Shown one piece after another: positions 1 to 13,220 of a stretch of DNA of 64,000 bases. Location: assembly GCA_027886175.1 (NCBI GenBank), contig JAJNNQ010000013.1:3383501-3447500 (forward strand), read 5' to 3'. The notes beneath the pieces were generated by a model. It was not told the DNA's origin. It was given only the letters and a program-made list of their open reading frames with translations, and did no database searches. The position numbers and the translations under genes were made by a program. Position 1 is the stretch's first letter. Every line of letters begins with the position of its first letter. The DNA comes from Phylloscopus collybita. Its lineage: Eukaryota > Chordata > Aves > Passeriformes > Phylloscopidae.

Positions 1-914
1 CGATGCTATTGAAAATGAAAACCAAAAATTTATCAGCTGACCTCCTCTGTGCCCATTCCCCGTGGCTTCTCTGACAGATTTGCAAAGGATGGCTTCCTGA
101 TCAGATCCAGTTCTGGCCCTGTGCCAGGGGAGGATGATCTGGTGCAGGCAAAAGCAGAACCAGACTGTTGAAAACATAACAGAAGATATTTGCTGCACTG
201 TTAAAGTGGGGGCTGATATTTTAGAAGTGAAGATGTGTAAGTGTTGGTGCTGGTGTTTTTGTTTGGAAACAGCATTAATTGGACCATGTCTAAGAGATGC
301 ACCCTCACTGAGAGACCACAGCACTGAACAGCATACAAAAGTCAAAGAAAATTTACATGGAAATGTAATGTTATTAGATTACTAGGCCTGAATGTTTTTA
401 ACAACTTGTTAATCGTCCAGATATGAAACAAACAAAAAGAGTGATGAAAAATGCACAATATCTAAGTAATTAATAAAATGTCTTTGAAAGAACCTCAGAG
501 AGCTTTAGCAAACTTCTGAAACATATATGTTCTCTGGGCATGGTATAAATATCTGAATATGAATTCAAAGGTTAACATATTTATGAATATTAAAAGCATC
601 AGCAGAGTTTTGAATGAAATGTGTTTTCAAGCACTAGGCAAGGTTTTTTTTGAAAAATATATAATTCTTACATAATTGATGGCAGCAGCTAATATTGGTC
701 TCATTATTATTGTAATTTAATTATAGTGCAATTATCACCAATATTTTTTCAATGTAATTTAACAAGTTATATGTCATTTGATAGTATTACAAAATGTGCC
801 ATTACACAAGCAATTGACAGCTATGCTGTTTTAAAAACATTGGCAACCCAACAGCATAAATTATACAGGTGTGAAAGAAAGTCCTAATGCAAAAGACATC
901 TTTGCTAAATCACT

Positions 915-916
<2 letters not shown>

Positions 917-945
<29 letters not shown>
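917..945 (+). repeat. A29 homopolymer
   Basis: An uninterrupted run of 29 A. The bases before it do not form a recognisable retroposon, so I do not call it a poly(A) tail. Short frames rich in Lys (plus) and Phe (minus) that cross it are artefacts of the run. Confidence 0.95.
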
Positions 946-947
<2 letters not shown>

Positions 948-1882
948 AAAGAGAAAGAGTACTTCAGCCACAACTGCAGACTGTTTTAATGGCTCAGGGA
1001 GACTAGGAAGTCTCAATTTTATTAATGTTAAGACCAGAAGCATCATCATCTCATCTTCCAGCAATTCTTATTTACTCAAATGTCTTCTAGAGCTCCTTGT
1101 GTATCACCTATCACCCTACTAAAGAAACAGATAAATACTGATAGTGATGCTACTGAAGTGTTCCAAGTTTTGTGTCTATGGTACAAGCTCCAGCCAGGGA
1201 AAAGGTTTCTGGTGACCTTAAAGGATCAAGACTCCTTAGAAATCACAAGTTTCTGAGCTAGCCAGAGAGACAAGTCCAAATTCAATCCTTACTTCCCAAA
1301 TCAGCTGCACACTTACCCTGAGGCTTTGCAGAAGGAGCTTTGGTGACAAGATTTTCATTCTGTGCCAGGATGAAAACACAGATATTTCAAAATTTCTTGC
1401 AAATAACTATTTGAAAAACACTCAAGGTCATTCATAATACCCCATTTTGAAGTTAATGTTTGCATCTGTGCTGTAATGAAAAATCAATTTTATTAGAGAA
1501 AATATAAAAGAAAAAAAATTAAGTAAAAAATGAACCCCCAACAATGTTAAAATGGATTATTTTGACATTTTTTGCTTTCTTTCCTTCAAAAGAGAATTCA
1601 AGTGAAATCAAGTTGAACGTTTGCAGTATGATTTGGTTTCAGCAGAACCATGACTTCTCAAGGAGGTAGTTCCTTGCAAATCCTTCTCACCAATTTCTGG
1701 CATCCCTCTTGGCTCATTGATGTCCCTCTGTCCCTGACCACTCTGGATGGCAGCAACCTTCCAGGTGAGGGCTGGTGCTCCCTGCCTGCCAAGCTCTCAG
1801 TGATGTGGCTCTGCTTTCTCATCAGCATTTGCACCTATGGGCCATCATTGAAACTCACACTCAGAACACCCACTTCTCCTAA

Positions 1883-1938
1883 AAGAAGAGAGCAGCACTT
1901 CACAGTAAAAGAGGAGAGAGCAGCACTTCACAGCAAAA
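1883..1938 (+). repeat. Two-copy imperfect tandem duplication, period 28
   Basis: The core AGAGAGCAGCACTTCACAG occurs twice with a 28-base offset (starting at about 1887 and 1915). Each copy is followed by a near-identical A-rich segment. It looks like a local replication-slippage duplication. I see no relation to a gene. Confidence 0.85.
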
Positions 1939-3070
1939 ATAGCCTTCTTCAAAAGCAAGACACAACAAAAAATGCCATCCTGATCTTAACAACAATCCTT
2001 GAGGCTCTTTCATCGTGAAGATGTTTAAGAATATTATATAGGACTTCATGTTCCTGTGGCTCGCAGGAAAAGGCAGTAGTGTCACACTCACACTACTGCT
2101 AAAAATAACTGACATGTGCAAAAATAAACAAAGCATCACTTCTCCTGGTATCTTTTAACAATGAGATGAATGCTTGTGCAGTAGGTGGTAAGCTAAAACA
2201 CGTGATATTTGATATGAGAACGCAACTTCATGGGGACTGAGAGAATAAAGCTACACAATCATGTCTCTAGGGTCTAATTTGACTGTAAGATTTAAATAAC
2301 AATCCCACATCCCACCCGAACTTGGATGTTTTCTGCTCAGTGGCAGCGCAGCAGAAATGTCAAAGTTTGGAAAGTATATGCAAAGGCTGCATGCTCACTC
2401 CTCTTCTTTGACATCTGCAAGAGTCTCTAAAAATACGGGGCCAGTGTAATCAGGAACAGCATTTGGTCCTTAAATATTGGTCAGAAAATGAACTTTTGAA
2501 CACCCACATTTCTGTCAGTACTGAGAATGTGCTTTAGTTTTTTTCACATTAAGAGCTAAACAAAAGTTGCTAAAAGTATGCTCTAAATCAGCTCACTAGC
2601 CATACATGGTAGAACATTGCACACACACAGTTGAAACAGGCATATAGCAGATACAGACCAGTTAATTCTGGAAGTCTTGAGAAGCTTAAAAGTGCTGCAA
2701 TAATTTTGCTTTTGGAGTATATCTCCCTGACTGGATATAGGGAAGCTGTATTCATAGTTGAGGGGAAAATGGATTCATAATTTTTAGCTAACAGCTTACT
2801 GGGGAGTAGAAGAACAGTAAAATCAGGCAAATGGAGTAGCTGAAAAAAAATTAAAATAAAAGCAACATTTGCAAGTGTAAGCTTATCCAAGGAGTGCTGT
2901 CTGTTCTGGCCTTTGGCCAGCCTTCTGCAGACATTCATATGGAAACTCTGGTAATGCTGAGCGAGATAAGAGCACACAGTCAAACTTATATTTGAATCGG
3001 GATAGTTTATGTCGGATTTTCAAGTCAGAATAAGAAGCAAGGGGATTTGAGACCTCAGGGTTGGTCCTGA

Positions 3071-3087
3071 TTTTTTTTTTTTTTTTT
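3071..3087 (+). repeat. T17 homopolymer
   Basis: Uninterrupted run of 17 T in AT-rich DNA. No retroposon body is visible on the minus strand next to it. Confidence 0.95.
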
Positions 3088-3929
3088 AATCTATTTCATA
3101 ATGTCTTTCTTCTTGCCTGCTGTAAAAATGAATGCACACATGAATGGACGTTCAGCAAATTATATTCCTGCCCTGTCTGGATAGTCTTAAACAATTGCAT
3201 GAAGTAAGCATCAACTTGAAAATATTCCCCCCAACTTCAATTTTTATTCAGTTTCCTTAGAAAAACATCCCATACAAATTCTAGGCTCCCTTTCCTTCAC
3301 AGTCAGATCCCCCACTACTCCTATATATCTCTTCTGAAGTTATCTGGATCCATTTGATATCACTTATGAAGGATGAAGCAAAAAAACCACCTCTTCATCT
3401 CAATGCAAAACACTAACACCCGTCATCAAAACTGTTACGGGCCAAATGAAAATCTGGTTATGAAAGACAAAAATGGGTAATGAGCTAAGCAGTTTGAATT
3501 AAATGACAGGCCTTTGGAAAATATTGCAACTAATATTTTACTTATTACTAGAGAACAAATGTTCTCTCGTAATGAGAGAACTAATGCAATTGAGTTTTTA
3601 GATCATGTGGAATGATGAACAACTGAGAGACTTGAATTAGAATTAGACCTTGAATTTCTGGAAGTTAAAAACTCGAGAAGTTTGTCTTTCAAGCCAGAAG
3701 TGGGAACAAACCCTAGATGCATAAAAAGATAGTGCCATATGATCAGAAAACAGAAAGTATAGTAAATGAAACAGAAAAAAAATGTGTGTTTTGTCCAGTG
3801 TTGGCTCATTAACCTAAACTTTAAAGTTTGCCACATTTTAGAATAGGTTTTGAAGGAACAGATAAATAAATGCTAGGAGGTAAAGGAACTATTGGATATT
3901 GTGCACTATTGGATGTAGTGCAATAGGAT

Positions 3930-4780
3930 ATATAAGAGAAGGGAGATCTAGGCAGACCAGCTTAATAGCTTCCTTTGATAAGATAGCTGATTTTCTAGAC
4001 AAAGGAAAAGGAGTCAATGTCATCTATCCAGACTTCAGTAATATGTGTGGTATGGTGCCACATGGGAAATTATTTGTTAAGCTGGAGAAGATAGGGATTA
4101 GTAGAGGAATTGGAAGATAGGTAAAGACTGTCTCAAGGAACGACAGCAAAAGATAGTGTTGAAAGGAAAAGCAACGTGAGGGTTACCAGTTAGCAGTGGA
4201 ATTCTTTATGGATCAGTCATGGATCTGATCTCCTTCTTATTTCAATTGAGATCATGACACAAATATTTGGAATGTGGCGACACCTCATAGGCTGGCACTA
4301 TCAATACACAGGAGAGAAGGATATCATGCAGAAAATGGCTGGATGACAGTAAGGACAGGTGTAATAGGAAAGGGATGAGAAGCAGTATTTTGAAGATAAT
4401 GAAGCTAGTCACTTATTCCCGAATGAAGATAATGCATTTGGAAACTAATAATAAAAATTAAGAATCAGTTAGAAAAGACTGAGCTAGGGGGGAACCCCGG
4501 GTTAGCTGTCTGTCACACTACAGCTGAGAGCAAGCAGTGAGATACTGCAGTAAAAAAGGGCACACAAGGAACGTGTCAGGAGGTGCATTTTAGGTGTATA
4601 GAGGATGGCTAGCTCCATTATGAAAATCTCTGCTGAGATCTCACTTTAATGTTAATATAGTCCTGCAAAACAGTCTCAGGCAAGAGAAATCAAAAGAGAG
4701 CCAGGTGCGGAGAGGGCTAACCAAAACGAGAGAGAAAACAGAGACTAAACCAAGAAGAACTCAGTCAGGGATATCTATAA
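3930..4780 (+). mobile_element. Old CR1-type LINE fragment (reverse transcriptase region)
   Basis: The conceptual translation, with frameshifts and stops, follows the CR1 reverse-transcriptase palm region. A GRSRQTSLIASFDK-like segment is followed by a V-x-Y-x-DFS motif, then VPHGKL, then a K-x-GIS-x-GIGR stretch ending in a stop at about 4118-4120. Beyond that stop, frame-shifted remains of the following segment (QQK, GYQLAV-like) continue. The YADD catalytic motif region is not readable. The stretch near 4500-4560 still resembles the CR1 sequence around the repeated serine/lysine-rich C-terminal part of the ORF, more weakly. Both ends are truncated, and no 3' octamer repeats are found at the end. 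The amount of decay suggests an old insertion, typical of CR1 lineages predating modern birds. It is non-functional. Confidence 0.8.
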
Positions 4781-7700
4781 ATACTGAGGCTGTCATTACA
4801 AAATAAAAGTGCACCTTAACTCACATTCAGGATGTCAGCTTTCTTCTACAAGTCTGTAGTAAGTCTCTGACCCTTTGTGTCTCCTGTGTGATGGGTATTA
4901 TCAGGAGTCAGTGCTAACAACTGGTCAGACTGAGGGAGCCACTTATATCTTTCAAGGAACATAAACACAACATCTAGACCTAAATGTCAGCCTATCAGGC
5001 AGGGATCTTTAGTTTGTCTCAGCTTCATATATTGCCTCCTTCTAAGGAACTCTGGCACTCCAGCACACCTTTGTGACCAAATGAGTAACAGAAGCAAAGC
5101 AGTGATCCACAGCAAACCTGTTTTGGAGCCCTGCCAGTGGTCATCTCTTGGCCAAGACCAATGTTCCCCATCCCTTGCTCACTATACACCTCATTCCACA
5201 CCAGCCTTACAAGGTACCAGGTACTCTTTGGTATTACAAGCTCTTACCTCTCTCAGAGTGATACAAAGATGACAGACTGGCAAAAGAAACTGATTCATCT
5301 TTTCCACAATTTTGAACTGGATAGTGATGTTGTAGGTTTTTTCCTATTAAAACAGCCCAATTAGCACTTTGGAAACATGTCAGCAACGTTTCAAGCCTTG
5401 AAATAGGATCTTGTTCCTTCGTAATGAACATGTGCAGCCTTGCTCCTGAAACCACTTCTGCAACCTTTAATAAGTAAGAAAGAGTGGTGCAAAAATGACC
5501 CTGGAAAGCCCTCCTTAAAGTTAGTGGAACAAACCCCCTTTTGCCATGCTTTTAAACATAACCCACTAAATTCTGGTGGAGGAAGGTACTAGCATTTCAG
5601 CATCACAGGCTCTACAGAAGACAAATACCTATTCCTGCCAGCTGTAACATCTGGAAATTCTGAGCCAGATTCTGAGCCATATTCTTCTCTAGATTTTCAG
5701 ACAGTTTTCTCTGACACGGGAAATCCAAAATTGCTGGTGTGGAATATCCTGTAGTCTGTTGCACAGCAATGGGTGGAAGCAAGTTTGAGGTAAAATGACT
5801 GAATTAATGTTTACTTACATGGATTTTTTGCCACATTAGGACAGGTCCCCAGTGTCTGTGTCACTTGGAGTTTAGGTTGCTGCTGAAACAAGCTAGTCAC
5901 ATTTAAGTATATTCTTCCTGTTTAATCACTGCAAGCAGAAATCCAGATATCCACCTTTTTTCCCTGCCATTCTCTCAGCAGTTTTTTTTTACAATTTAAG
6001 AAATCATAGAGAGATAATTAATAGGCTATAAAAATCCAAATATTTAGGTTATCATTTCCCTTATTTTAAAGATAAGCCATTGCAAAGGAAAGGATGGCAG
6101 TGCAAAGACAGCATTCTCAAGAGAAGTGAACTGAGATGACATCCTGTGGGGGAAAAAAAAGACACACAAAAAAAGACTTTTAGACATGATCTCAGTTAAA
6201 CAATCCTTTTAGGTAATTTTGTTAAAATACCAAATTTTACAGCAAAATTAAAGTTGACAAAAATAATTTGTTATCTTTCAAGGAAACAAGCCAGGAAAGA
6301 CAGGAGTTCCAGTATTTACCCAAAGAGGCAGCTGTATTCAACAGATTTATTTATAATAATATTATTTGGTAGCAAGGAACTCACCACGGCTGAATGTAAA
6401 AAAGTATTTTTTGATGAGTTAAAGAGATTAAGAAAAATCAGGCAGATTTTGACAGAGAATGGTGTGTAAATGAGAGGTGTTATCAGTCTGAATCTGGCAG
6501 CTCCATTTTTGTTATGGTGAAAAATATCAGTATTATTTACTAAGAAGATTAGGGCTGAATTGGAAGAGAGGCTGGTTGTTTGGAGATTGAGATAAGATAA
6601 AGGATTTTACCTTCTATGCACAAGCCAAATGCAATACACACAGGACTGTTATCTCCAGCTCAGGCCTAGCAGAGGTGTATTAAGATGTACATTGTAATTA
6701 CCAGTGGCAGGAGTAGATTTCATAAAGGCTATTTTAAAATCGAATAAAATGCTGGCCTTTAATTATACAGCTTTGAAACATTTTTCTTAGTTAATTGCAA
6801 CAGGAAAAAAAAATCCACCTAATATTTGAAACTGATTCTTGCAGAGAAAACACAAGCAGAGCAAGCAGTCTTTGCCTGATCTGCACTTGTTTTGCTATCT
6901 GGCTTCATTCTGTGATTTGAATCACAGAGACAACTGAGACTGCTAAACACCTTCCTCATTTTCCCCCTTTTATCCAGAAAGCAAGATTAGCAAGGATTGG
7001 GGAAGGTGGGGGCTGGAAGGAGGGGGGAAGAATAAATCTCCCTTTCATGACATAATTAATTAGTTCCAAAAATGAGCTGTGCACTGGTGAATCTCTCATG
7101 GCTGGCAGTGACAGTTCCAGCTCCCAGTACTCCCAGTGGTGTCTGTGGGGCTGTGAGGGGCAATATTATTTTTACCACTGAGAAGTATCCAAAGGAGAAG
7201 AGCAAACCAAGTTGTATGTTTAGCACAAAGCCTGGGCTGAAGCTCACATAAGACTGCTGTTGTCAATAAGCAGAAACCAGTCTGGTAGTTTTGGGGGGAA
7301 TAAAAAAAAACCCCAAACTCCCTCTCTTCTAAAAGATGTTGTTATTGTCATATATCCCACAACAGCAGCATACCTCAGAACAATCCTCTGGCTCTTGAGG
7401 TCACTATTAAGAAGTGAAGACAGGAAGGAACCTCAGGTTGCCTGGGAATTGCCATGAGGCACTGCCACAGTGCCTGTCCCCTCTGGGCTTCCACTTCCAC
7501 TTCTACTATGAGGAATATTTCTGCCATGTTTAGCTCTTACTATGATGATCAGTTGCTTTCCCTCTTTCCCACTGTGGGGAACATATCTATGTTCAAAAAC
7601 CTTTCAAAAACACTTCCATGTGGTGGTGAAAACTCAAAATTATTTTGAGATTTCCATTTCCACACCAGCCAAAAGCCTTCATTACATCCACATCTCTATT

Positions 7701-10474
7701 TATTTATTTTAAAATCCAACATCATGAGCATATGTAATATAACAAGTGTATGTAGTCGTTAGCAAACTCCTCTGGGGAGTTTACTGCTCATGTCACTAAA
7801 GGCAAATAAATGCTCTTAGACTTGAGAATGCTGAAGAATATATTTGGGGTTGTTTTGGTGTTACTTTTCTGCTGGAAATTGTGAAGGCTGCAGTTACACA
7901 GCTGACTTTTCATGCTATGACTGCTATAAGCAGCTAATCAAATTACTCCTGACTCTATTGCTCAATGAGTTGCTTTTGGTAGCACTACTTCATAGGACCT
8001 TCAGTTTTGCTGTTTGTACAACGTTATAAAATCTTGCCCAAACAGCCTGGTCCATTTCCCTGCAATAGTGGTGAAAAACATGATGAGATACTAAAAAATA
8101 TATAATTGCATGACAAAAGAAAAAAATTGTGGAAAACTACAGTATTTTTCACGAAGACAAAATGCAGATCAAGTCCTCTTAAAAACTATGCATAATTCAC
8201 TAGCTTTCTAAGGTCCTGCCCTCTCTACATGTGGGGAGTCCCTTCTAGTGCTCAAAATACCAGCATCTCAGAAACAAGCTGCTAGGAAAGCTGGGGGTGA
8301 GCACCACTATGGATCTTGCATAATCCTGTGCCTTCCTTCCTTTGATCTACAATGTTCTGTTTCTCAATATCTGTGGGAAGAGATCCCAGAATATATCAAA
8401 CCACATGATTTCTCCTGCTTTGTTTGGAACTAGAAGCACACATAGCCATCAGAGGCAAGACAACAGTTACTAACAACTCAGATACACTGATCAAATCCAA
8501 GCATTGTACCAGCACAAATGGAGTAGGAAAAATTTTGGATGTGCCAAACAGTTCATCAAAGACTAGTTTTAGTCTGTAGGATGCTACATTCAACATTTTA
8601 AGGGTGCTGTGAATCTGGTCTCTCTTGATGTAAAATTTAAGTCACTTTTTTTTATATATCTATGTTAATGGCAACATAATTTCAACACTATTGTTAAGCT
8701 GTAGTGGACCACTGAAAGCAGCAGCTTTTGTTAGTGGGTAATTCTGTTCCTAGAAACAGAAACTGCACCGAAACAGTCAAACCATTCTCTGATCCCTGTC
8801 TTGTTCCTGAGGCAGTGCAGCTCCTTTCCCCTCTCCCAATGTCCAGACAGCAATGTTCCTAGAGATGAGGTTTTGAAAATCTTGCCCTGAATCAATTTAA
8901 CAAGAACTATATTTAAACAGAAGTAACAAACAATTCATCCAGCTTCGTAAATGCCCAGAACAAACAAGGTCCAGGTTCTGGGCTGCAAAAGTTTACTTGA
9001 ATCAACAAAGTGATGCTCTTTCTCTGTGCTTCCAGCCAGTTCATTCTACAATAAAACTACAGCGTACTAATAGACCTATAATAGATCTATGAGACTTGTT
9101 CACAGCTCATCTTTCTTAGTTAATGGTGGCCAGGAAGTGTAGAAAATTGTAACTACAGTAAATACTACATTCTGCTGTAGAATAGTCATCCATCCATGAA
9201 CATAATGCTAAACACAGAAATATTACAGTGTTTTTGTAAACTGGATAAATTGTACTTTAATGTGCTTTTATGGAAAATGACCACTTAGAGAACAAATGCA
9301 TTTGTTCCATGTAGGTACCCACAGACTTCTTGCAGGGTAGAATATGTTTGGTTTGCTTTTAAAAGCAGAACTAAACAACAGAACTTTAATGTAAAGTTAG
9401 AACCATAAGCAAGAAAACACGGTGAAAGCAAAGGCAACTTATATTTACCAGCTGTGTTTGCTTTTTATCCCCCAACAAAACCAAAATGGCAAATTTCATA
9501 AATTAGAAAAAAATGCTAAACCAAAACACATAGTAGTTTTGTTGATTAGGGGTAAAAGAAAGTTGCCAATGGAACAGTAAATCAGTGGATGCTGTCAAGA
9601 GCTGTGCACTTCCTGTGTGGTGCTGAACACCCACTGTGTATTTTAGGGTGCTTGGAGCATTCAACATCTTGCCAACTAAGATTTTAAAAGAGAACTACTT
9701 TGCTTTCCTTGAAGAAGAGATTCAGTTAGAAACCCAATTTTACACATATATGTGTGTGTATATAGATGTACGTACAAAATTTGATATATATTTATACGTA
9801 TGTAGCTGTTATGTTTAAGAGTTATATAACAAATGCTGAATAAAATACATATAGCCAGATTGGCTGAAGCAATTAAAACTTTTTAGTATGGTAAATACAG
9901 CAGAAATTATAACATTTGTAATCCATATCGTAGGAAGAAGATTTGGAGGAAGAACTGGTGGTGAACAGTTGTATAGACCTAGAAATACCTCTTAAACATA
10001 ATTTAAGCCTTTTTTGTTTCTGGCCCAAAATTTCTAGTGTCTTGCAAAGCTTGCAGTTTTAGCCTTAGCTATGCAAGTTACTCAGTATGCTAGGGTTGTC
10101 TTCAAAATTTTCTGCCTGCACATTTGAGGGTTAAAAAAAGATATCTCAAAGGCCATAAGGAAGAAATCTAGTTTCTAACTTTGGCTGAGACCGACAGTGT
10201 TGGCCATGTCTTTGTGCTGTTTGGTTGTTGCAGAAAAAGAGGATTCCTTACTGTTCCAGCTATGATTACATGCTCAGATATGATCTTGATGGCTTTAAGA
10301 GACATCCGTGTGTGCAGTGGGGTGCAACTGGTTGACACAAAATAATATTTTTTCCAATTTTTTTCCATGGTGACAGTAATTCAGACAAGAAGATGATTTT
10401 GTCTTCTACTGTAGCATTCTACCCAGCCAAGAATTCCAAGACAACACAATGGATATTTACAAAGACATTTCTTC
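4781..10474. other. Gene-free stretch
   Basis: No gene, tRNA or clear transposon is recognised. Frames of 60-80 codons occur at chance frequency. The only structure I can point to is an 18-base perfect palindrome at 9290-9307 (halves GAACAAATG and CATTTGTTC), plus short A or T runs. Unrecognised ancient repeats may be present. Confidence 0.55.
9290..9307. repeat. 18-bp perfect palindrome
   Basis: GAACAAATG is followed directly by its reverse complement CATTTGTTC. The symmetry stops at the next base on each side. It may be a chance palindrome or a dimeric binding site. Confidence 0.9.
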
Positions 10475-10500
10475 ATATATATATATATATATATATATAT
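10475..10500. repeat. (AT)13 microsatellite
   Basis: Thirteen uninterrupted AT units followed by GTATTTATA. It is likely to vary in length between individuals and could extrude as a cruciform. Confidence 0.97.
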
Positions 10501-12589
10501 GTATTTATAAGCTCAGTAAAGGGAAATGCAATTGTTCATACAAATAGATTCTGCTGTGCATAAAATTATTTATTTTACACTACAAAAATAAATAAATATT
10601 TGTCAAGGGTTTGGTTTTTTTTGGCATTGTTTTTGTATTTATGTGTAAATGAACTCTGCTGCAAATCAGCTTATTACATTCCACATTCTTGGGTGACACT
10701 TCTCAAGTATTGTCCTTTTTTCTCTCTGAATATGAGATGTGGTCTTAGGGTGTATTGTGAACCTCTGACAACCAGTTCTTGGCAGGGGGTGCCCAGGAGT
10801 ACCTTAAAAATTCAAAGTTTACCTAGTTTGCATGTCTCAAAAAGAGAGAATAGATCAAATAATTCTTAATTTAAGTTACTGAATTCCCTGCCTCTATCCC
10901 CAGTTGTGGTAAACTGCAATGAGCTTTCCAGGGAAAGTGGTATTCCCAAAGAATCAAAAAAATAAAGGGGATATGCCTTTTGCTTCCTCAGTAATCCAGT
11001 TCAGCTAAGGGCTGAGCACACTCTAAAAAGTGTAGAGTTTTCAAATCCTAAACATTGAATCACTTATAGTCTAATGATTATTTCATTTGGCCTGGAGAAT
11101 ACTCATTTAAAGGTCATGAGAGAATTGGAACAACTACAAAAAATCACATATTTTCATTGGAATTTTAGGATTTCTGTGCAAATTGTGTGTCCTGGACTGC
11201 TGGCTATCAAATATATGCGGAGTATATTTACAACATTCTGCCTGCCTGGAGCATGCCATAGTTAGTAATGTTTCACTAACATTAATCAATAAGTACCCAG
11301 CAGAGATTTTCCAAGTGTTTGTGATAGCTTAGATATTAAATTGGATTGATTCCATCCGACCATCAATCTCAACTCCATATTTTGCAGAGATCTCTAGCAA
11401 TATTTCTTAGAGAGCTGTTGCATCAGTAAATTTTGGAACTCCAAACCCAACCATGAGTAACATTTTAATGAAAATATTGCTATGGATATTTTACTGAAAG
11501 ACAGAAAAATGGTTCACATTTTCAACTTTGTGGGGTCCTTACATCTTGCAAATGTGAGTAATAAAAATTGTACTCAGTCAAGTGGAATAATATTACAGCA
11601 GTCAGCATTATTCTCCTGATTTATGGTTCTTACATCATATTTATCAGACTCATCTCCAGAGGTAAAGAGAACTTCAGCCACATTCTTTGGATACCTGAAG
11701 TAGTTATATGCTAAAGATAGATCAGCACATTGAAAGCTTTTCACTTAATTTTCGTTTTTCTGATGCGCTTGCACAGGTTTTGAACAAACACAGAACATTT
11801 ACTATCCCACACTTGTAAAGTGTCTCAAGAAAGGAAAAGTTACTGGTGCAAGATTACCTTTTGCTAGATGTTGAAGAGAAAGAAATGCAAATCCACACAC
11901 TTCCACTCAGCAGTACCTCATGAGCCTCAGTAATGAAGACAGCTTTGCTCCAGAAGACAGCTTTGTTCCACAAGATCTTCATCAGTAGCAAGGAGATGGA
12001 TGCACAGGGAAAAATGCCCTGCCAAGGCTACATCAGGGTCACCCTTCTGAAAAAATAAAAGTTAAGGGAATCCTGAGGAATCAAAGTGATTGAGATGTGC
12101 TGCTCACTTTCAACACTTCTCCTTTCACATTCTGTCCCCAAAGAGGACAGACAGATGTTTCCAGTACTAGTCACTTACTACGGGAACAGACACAAATACC
12201 TCTTTTTAAGCAAGCAGTAGGCAGCTGCTTTGAAGAACCTATATCAAGGTGAAAATACTCATTTGCCTTCTCCATCCACAAAGGCATCAAACTCCCCTAT
12301 GAATTGTGGCTTTGAGTTTTTGCCTGTACCCAGAGCTTCAGGAACAGACAATGGCTGAGAAGTGCTCAGGGAACACTTTGCATGCATTCTCCAAACAACA
12401 TCCTGGCTGCCTTCCATGGGTATGGAAAGCTCAGTCAAATCTCATTGGTTTTAGCTAACTGCTAACAAGAAATTTCCTCACAATGTGAGGAATTCACATC
12501 AGCGTCCAAGTGAAGACAGCTAGGATTAACCAGATGTCCACCAACCCAAATAAATCCACTCATGGGGATTTTGCAGAGGGCATAGATGC
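10501..12589. other. Gene-free stretch
   Basis: No gene or recognisable transposon. One 18-bp two-copy tandem duplication (11935-11970) is listed separately. Frames up to about 90 codons lack any recognisable domain. Confidence 0.55.
11935..11970 (+). repeat. 18-bp tandem duplication (2 copies)
   Basis: Two adjacent copies of GAAGACAGCTTTGCTCCA, the second with one substitution (TTGTTCCA). A six-codon period would preserve a reading frame, but there is no convincing coding context. Confidence 0.9.
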
Positions 12590-13220
12590 TTTAATTTGCC
12601 TATTGAACAAATTGTGCCTTTATGATATAATCAGTTAGTTTCCACATGGCAATTCTATTGCCAGCGGTCTCTATTGTTGCAAATAATGTAAACACTTATT
12701 GTATAAATTACTGATTGTCATTTGCAAACAAAACCTTGGAAGACGTGTGCAGGAATCACCTTGCAGTTGAGGACAAAAGATCGCTGTTAAGATGTACTAA
12801 ACCAGCGAGAGATCAAGCTGCTGGCAACAATTTATTTTACCTCAAGGCGTTTTGGACGACTCAGTGTTCTATTAAACACTGAGCATGAACCATCAAAACA
12901 GATGCTGTCTGGCAGATATGTCTCAGCCTAGCACTGTTCCAGGACTTACACACTTAATCAGCATCTTCTAGCAGACTGGTTTTTTGAGCTGCTAACCAGC
13001 TCCATTTTAAATGAGATGAAAGCCAAAGACTTAATCCACCCAGCAATGCCAGCAGAAGCCTTTCATGCCCACTGCACTCTTACGTTGTTTTAATTACACC
13101 AAAACGAACCCTTCCATCTCACCTAAAGGTGTCTCAGGTGTGCAGTTCTGAACCATAACAAATGCAAGGTCATTTCCCATCAGTGACCAAAGGTCATGAA
13201 CTCACCTACAAGAACTGAGA
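12590..13220. promoter_or_regulatory. Candidate conserved non-coding block
   Basis: This block has no simple repeats and carries several motifs common in vertebrate enhancers. Examples are AGGTCA nuclear-receptor half-sites at 13167-13172 and 13191-13196, the latter facing a TGACC at 13184-13188, and TAATTA-like and TTGCAAA segments. No open frame crosses it. Conservation cannot be measured from a single sequence, so the call rests on texture only and is tentative. Confidence 0.25.

Larger units (their letters stand above)
1..3929. other. Gene-free stretch, AT-rich
   Basis: I recognise no gene, RNA or datable transposon here. It holds an A29 run, a 28-bp-period duplication and a T17 run, listed separately. 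The open frames (up to about 130 codons on the minus strand near 2.6-3.0 kb) have no domain I recognise and no supporting splice context. Composition is AT-rich and CpG-poor, like the rest of the window. It could be intergenic or intronic. Confidence 0.6.

Noticed and set aside
3550..3567. AGAGAACA-AA-TGTTCTCT, resembling a steroid (GRE/ARE) response element.
   Set aside because: The half-sites are spaced by two bases instead of the required three, so receptor-dimer binding is not expected.
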